DNA of 7,921 nt, from NCBI GenBank assembly GCA_038231495.1, contig JBBRLG010000359.1, forward strand, positions 1-7,921. The letters run 5' to 3'. Below are positions 6,182 to 7,921 of this stretch, piece after piece; positions within the stretch are counted from its first letter, which is position 1, and each line of letters starts with the position of its first letter. A model generated the notes under the pieces. That model worked only from the letters and a program-made list of their open reading frames with translations, did no database searches and was not told the DNA's origin. The DNA is from JBBRLG01 sp038231495 (GTDB taxonomy: Bacteria > Planctomycetota > Planctomycetia > Gemmatales > Gemmataceae). The position numbers and the translations under genes are program-made.

Positions 6182-6784
6182 TTACTTGGCCGCCTCGAAT
6201 TTCTCCAGTTCGATGACCACTTCCTGACCGGCGATCTTGATGGTCTGCTTGATCATGCCGACGTCCTTGGCGAAGAAGTAGGTGAAGTTGATCTTGGTGC
6301 CGTTGGCGTCGAGGTTCTCGCTGGCGGAGGTGTAAACGTCTTTGTAGGTGCCGGCCGCGACCTTGACCTCATCGACCATGCCGCTCTTGAACGTGCCGGA
6401 CAGCTTTTCGGCGCCGATGGTGGACTCGACCTTCCACGTCTCGTCCTTCTTGACGGGCAGCTTGAGGAACTTGACGGCTGGCTCGGCCTTCTTGTTCTCG
6501 AAGGCGTAGCGGTAGACGCCGTCGTCCTTGACCGCGACGTGTTCGACGGCCTGCACCTTGTCGCCGACGGACATCTCGACGCGGGCGCAAAGCTGTTTTT
6601 CGATTTCCTCGTACTTGGCGACCTTCATGGTGAACTTGGTTTCGCCGATCTTGTAGTACCAGGTGTTGCCGACCTTGAGGGGGTAGTAGGGCGTTTCCAT
6701 CGGCTTGTCGTCGGCGGCGCGGGCACCGGCGGCGACGACCAGTGCCAGCGGCAGAGCCAGCAGTGCGGCGGACAGATATTTCAT
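6182..6784 (-). CDS. Small secreted protein of unknown function
   Basis: This 200-residue protein has a clear Sec signal peptide: MKYLSAALLALPLALVVAAG, then ARA before ADDKP, a signal-peptidase I type site near residue 23. There is no lipobox Cys. The mature part begins with PYYPLKVGNTWYYKIG (residues ~32-47), a motif seen in many short exported planctomycete proteins of unknown role. It continues with alternating beta-strand segments rich in Lys, Val and Thr (KFTMKVAKYEE, VEHVAVKDDGVYRY, TKINFTYFFAKDVGMIKQT, QEVVIELEKFEAA), consistent with an all-beta, lipocalin-like barrel or sandwich. It has one Cys in the mature part and no catalytic motif. The ATG at 6784 has GAGGAG six bases upstream. 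A 16-bp palindrome (6809-6824) sits in its leader and may regulate it. It is transcribed divergently from the tatA pair. I cannot assign a function. Confidence 0.85.
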   Translation of the reverse strand: MKYLSAALLALPLALVVAAGARAADDKPMETPYYPLKVGNTWYYKIGETKFTMKVAKYEEIEKQLCARVEMSVGDKVQAVEHVAVKDDGVYRYAFENKKAEPAVKFLKLPVKKDETWKVESTIGAEKLSGTFKSGMVDEVKVAAGTYKDVYTSASENLDANGTKINFTYFFAKDVGMIKQTIKIAGQEVVIELEKFEAAK

Positions 6785-6808
6785 GACCGACTCCTCGACG
6801 TTGTTTTG

Positions 6809-6824
6809 GCCAGAACGTTCTGGC
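6809..6824. promoter_or_regulatory. 16-bp perfect palindrome, candidate operator
   Basis: GCCAGAACGTTCTGGC is a perfect 16-bp palindrome centred 32 bases upstream of the ATG at 6784 (minus strand), just before the ribosome binding site. It has no loop, so it is more likely a binding site for a dimeric regulator than an RNA hairpin. The GAAC-GTTC core recalls LexA-type and other helix-turn-helix operators, but the spacing does not match the usual GAACnnnnGTTC. The regulator is unknown. Confidence 0.5.
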
Positions 6825-6926
6825 GGACAAGCCTATGGTACGGAGCGGGGGCAGAAACGCCAGTGCTTCGGGGCTTGTACGACGACGGCCGATAAATCGA
6901 AATCCAGAAATTCGTCAAATTACTGC

Positions 6927-6956
6927 TTGCCGTGGGCGCGGCAGGCCTGCTATACT
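6927..6956 (+). promoter_or_regulatory. Candidate sigma70-type promoter upstream of the first tatA gene
   Basis: TTGCCG (6927-6932) and TATACT (6951-6956) are separated by 18 bases, and TGC precedes the -10 hexamer as in extended -10 promoters. The second tatA gene has the same arrangement, which strengthens both calls. Transcription from here would leave a ~280-base leader before the ATG at 7246. A closer promoter is possible. Confidence 0.5.
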
Positions 6957-7245
6957 TATTTCATCCACTCTGCTGGATACCCCACAGGGCGTCGTTGCTC
7001 CGACCCCTCCAATGCGTTCCCGCTGAACGTCCTGTGCCAGGAGTATCTGTCGTGTTCCGTCCACCCCCCCGCCCGCGCTGCCGTAACTAATTCGCCGGTG
7101 CCGCTTTGCCCTCCCTTTTCCCCGCCGACGTTCCGGGACGAGGGGGAGATCGGCAAACCGTTCGCCCGCGTTTGCCGTTTGTCGGAACGCTTTTTGCCCG
7201 CTTGTAAGACCTGAAATAAATCACCCTGTAGCCGAGGAGACGACC
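6957..7245 (+). other. Long leader or intergenic stretch before the first tatA gene, with a hairpin
   Basis: I see no credible gene in these bases. They contain a perfect inverted repeat, CGGCAAAC (7151-7158) and GTTTGCCG (7170-7177), with an 11-base loop, followed by GTCGGAACGCTTTTTG. That could be a weak terminator or attenuator in the leader. A pyrimidine-rich stretch lies at ~7055-7125. The ribosome binding site GAGGAG (7234-7239) sits six bases before the ATG at 7246. Confidence 0.4.
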
Positions 7246-7578
7246 ATGACCACCCCCTTCGCGTTGTTGAACCTGAACCCGATGGAGATTCTGTTCCTGC
7301 TGGGCCTGGGCGTGCTGCTGTTCGGCCGCAACCTGCCGCAGGTGGGACGGTCGCTGGGCCGCACGATGGTCGAGTTCAAGAAAAGCTTTTCGGGCATGGA
7401 AGAAGAACTGACCAACCCCACTTCGACGCCCCGTTACGACTCGGTGCCGGTCGAGCAACCGCGGCCGCCGCAGCGCGTGATGACCTCCGCGCCGAAGTTT
7501 GAAGATCCCAGTGCCAACACCAGCGCGAACGCCAACGCCAACGGTAACACGAACGTGACGACGCCGCCGCCGGCGTGA
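7246..7578 (+). CDS. tatA: Twin-arginine translocase TatA/TatE-family subunit
   Basis: This 110-residue protein fits TatA, which oligomerises in the inner membrane with TatC (and TatB where present) to export folded proteins bearing twin-arginine signals. A short N-terminus (MTTPFALLNLNP) is followed by E14 and a single membrane helix (residues ~15-26, ILFLLGLGVLLF). Next come the FG hinge (FGRNLP, 26-31) and an amphipathic basic helix (QVGRSLGRTMVEFKKSF, 32-48). The remainder is a Pro-, Ala- and Asn-rich tail with AN/GN repeats (~86-110), expected to be disordered and cytoplasmic. Its length is ordinary for TatA. TatB is possible but normally has a longer helical tail. A ribosome binding site, GAGGAG, lies six bases upstream. 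A second, very similar gene follows 219 bases downstream. No tatC is in view. Confidence 0.9.
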   Translation: MTTPFALLNLNPMEILFLLGLGVLLFGRNLPQVGRSLGRTMVEFKKSFSGMEEELTNPTSTPRYDSVPVEQPRPPQRVMTSAPKFEDPSANTSANANANGNTNVTTPPPA

Positions 7579-7590
7579 AGATCGGGAGGA

Positions 7591-7611
7591 TCGGGTGTCG
7601 GGTGTCGGAAA
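7591..7611. repeat. Heptamer tandem repeat TCGGGTG (2 full copies plus TCGGAAA)
   Basis: The units are TCGGGTG (7591-7597), TCGGGTG (7598-7604) and the decayed TCGGAAA (7605-7611). The repeat begins 12 bases after the tatA stop codon. Seven-base tandem units of this kind resemble the short tandemly repeated repetitive sequences described in cyanobacteria. Confidence 0.55.
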
Positions 7612-7615
7612 TGGC

Positions 7616-7647
7616 TAATAGCTGACAGCTAACAGCTAACAGCTATT
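7616..7647. repeat. Heptamer tandem repeat TAACAGC (four copies)
   Basis: The units are TAATAGC, TGACAGC, TAACAGC and TAACAGC (7616-7643), followed by TATT. The ends AATAGCTG (7617-7624) and CAGCTATT (7640-7647) are perfect reverse complements, so the tract can fold as a hairpin. It is non-coding and lies between the two tatA genes. Confidence 0.65.
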
Positions 7648-7704
7648 TTGATTCCCGTCTTCTTCCGACGCCCGACCCCCGCTCCTACCGACAGCCGATT
7701 TTCC

Positions 7705-7734
7705 TTGTGGCCCGTTTGAACGACTTGCTATACT
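7705..7734 (+). promoter_or_regulatory. Candidate sigma70-type promoter of the second tatA gene
   Basis: TTGTGG (7705-7710) and TATACT (7729-7734) have an 18-base spacer and a TGC extension before the -10, the same design as the promoter candidate at 6927-6956. It would give a leader of about 57 bases before the ATG at 7798, so the second gene can be expressed independently of the first. Confidence 0.55.
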
Positions 7735-7797
7735 GGATAACGCCTCGAACGGTGTTTTATTTCCGACCCCTGACACCCGATCTTGAGGGCTAACGCC

Positions 7798-7921
7798 ATG
7801 ACCCCTACCTTTGCCTTGTTCAATCTCAACGGGATCGAAATTCTCTTCCTGGCTGGGTTGGGCCTGTTGTTGTTCGGGCGGAAGCTGCCGGACGTGGGCC
7901 GTTACCTCGGCCGCAGCATGA
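7798..7921 (+). CDS. tatA: Second TatA/TatE-family subunit (partial, runs off the window end)
   Basis: Forty-one residues are visible before the window ends. They include the N-terminus MTPTFALFNLNG, E14, the membrane helix (ILFLAGLGLLLF), the FGRKLP hinge and the start of the amphipathic helix (DVGRYLGRSM). It is identical to the upstream TatA at 30 of 41 positions without gaps, including the unusual FAL-NLN start, so the two are clearly tandem duplicates. The ATG at 7798 has GAGGG (7785-7789) eight bases upstream. The differences are largely conservative, so both copies look functional. The tail, which usually separates TatA, TatB and TatE roles, is outside the window. Confidence 0.88.
   Translation, partial: MTPTFALFNLNGIEILFLAGLGLLLFGRKLPDVGRYLGRSM

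Larger units (their letters stand above)
7589..7782. repeat. 24-bp inverted repeat flanking the tatA-tatA spacer
   Basis: The arm at 7589-7612 (GATCGGGTGTCGGGTGTCGG then AAAT) matches the reverse complement of 7759-7782 at 22 of 24 positions, enclosing 146 bases. A third, partial relative (TCTTCCGACGCCCGACCCCC) lies at 7660-7679. The right arm lies between the promoter candidate of the second tatA gene and its ATG, so it would be in that leader RNA. Read-through RNA from the first gene could fold across the whole spacer. This may be a non-autonomous repeat element or heptamer-repeat debris. Confidence 0.6.

Noticed and set aside
6705..7214. Open frame of 169 codons crossing from the secreted-protein gene into the tatA leader
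   Set aside because: It overlaps a well-supported antisense gene, covers the palindrome and promoter candidate, and its translation has no domain character.
7616..7647. CRISPR-like short repeats between the tatA genes
   Set aside because: The units are 7 bases in direct tandem without spacers, so they are a microrepeat and not a CRISPR array.

Overview
The window looks like chromosomal DNA from a planctomycete, probably of the Gemmata/Gemmataceae type. Four things point there. The large exported protein opens with the planctomycete-type N-terminus ending in LEDRWVPS and closes with DUF4214 repeats. The core genes are GC-rich (40 of 60 bases G/C at 4021-4080). The small secreted proteins are of a planctomycete kind. 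The spaces between genes are crowded with inverted repeats and 7-bp tandem repeats. No rRNA, tRNA or CRISPR array was seen.

Layout. Bases 1-266 are a low-complexity, C/G-homopolymer-rich leader with a nested hairpin. Bases 267-2030 (+) encode a 587-residue extracellular protein with beta-sandwich domains followed by DUF4214 repeats. Bases 2031-2380 hold two different non-coding repeat elements: a ~92-bp imperfect palindrome, and a ~136-bp MITE-like element with terminal inverted repeats bounded by a perfect 10-bp direct repeat. Bases 2381-3472 (-) encode an AT-richer, membrane-anchored coiled-coil protein with a C-terminal Mrr-type restriction-endonuclease domain, a plausible anti-phage or type IV restriction-like gene. 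A hairpin (3499-3537) separates it from a secreted S9A prolyl oligopeptidase (3561-5708, -). Upstream of that is a small, AT-rich, 5'-truncated gene remnant (5751-6044, -) whose front end is lost at a 123-bp inverted-repeat element (6026-6148). Then comes a small secreted protein of unknown function (6182-6784, -).

From 6785 on the transcription diverges. A 16-bp perfect palindrome lies in the leader of the secreted protein. Two tandem tatA-type genes follow on the + strand (7246-7578, and 7798 running off the window end). Each is preceded by a very similar TTGnnG-18-bp-TATACT promoter candidate. The spacer between them holds two heptamer repeats and a 24-bp inverted repeat.

Functionally, the tat genes (export of folded proteins), the secreted peptidase, the secreted 200-residue protein and the DUF4214 protein all concern the cell envelope or export. 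I see no proof that they form one system. The nuclease gene and the truncated remnant look like accessory cargo in a repeat-rich stretch. The most novel candidate is the two-membrane-segment, coiled-coil Mrr nuclease. The clearest evolutionary event is the gene truncated at a MITE-like repeat.
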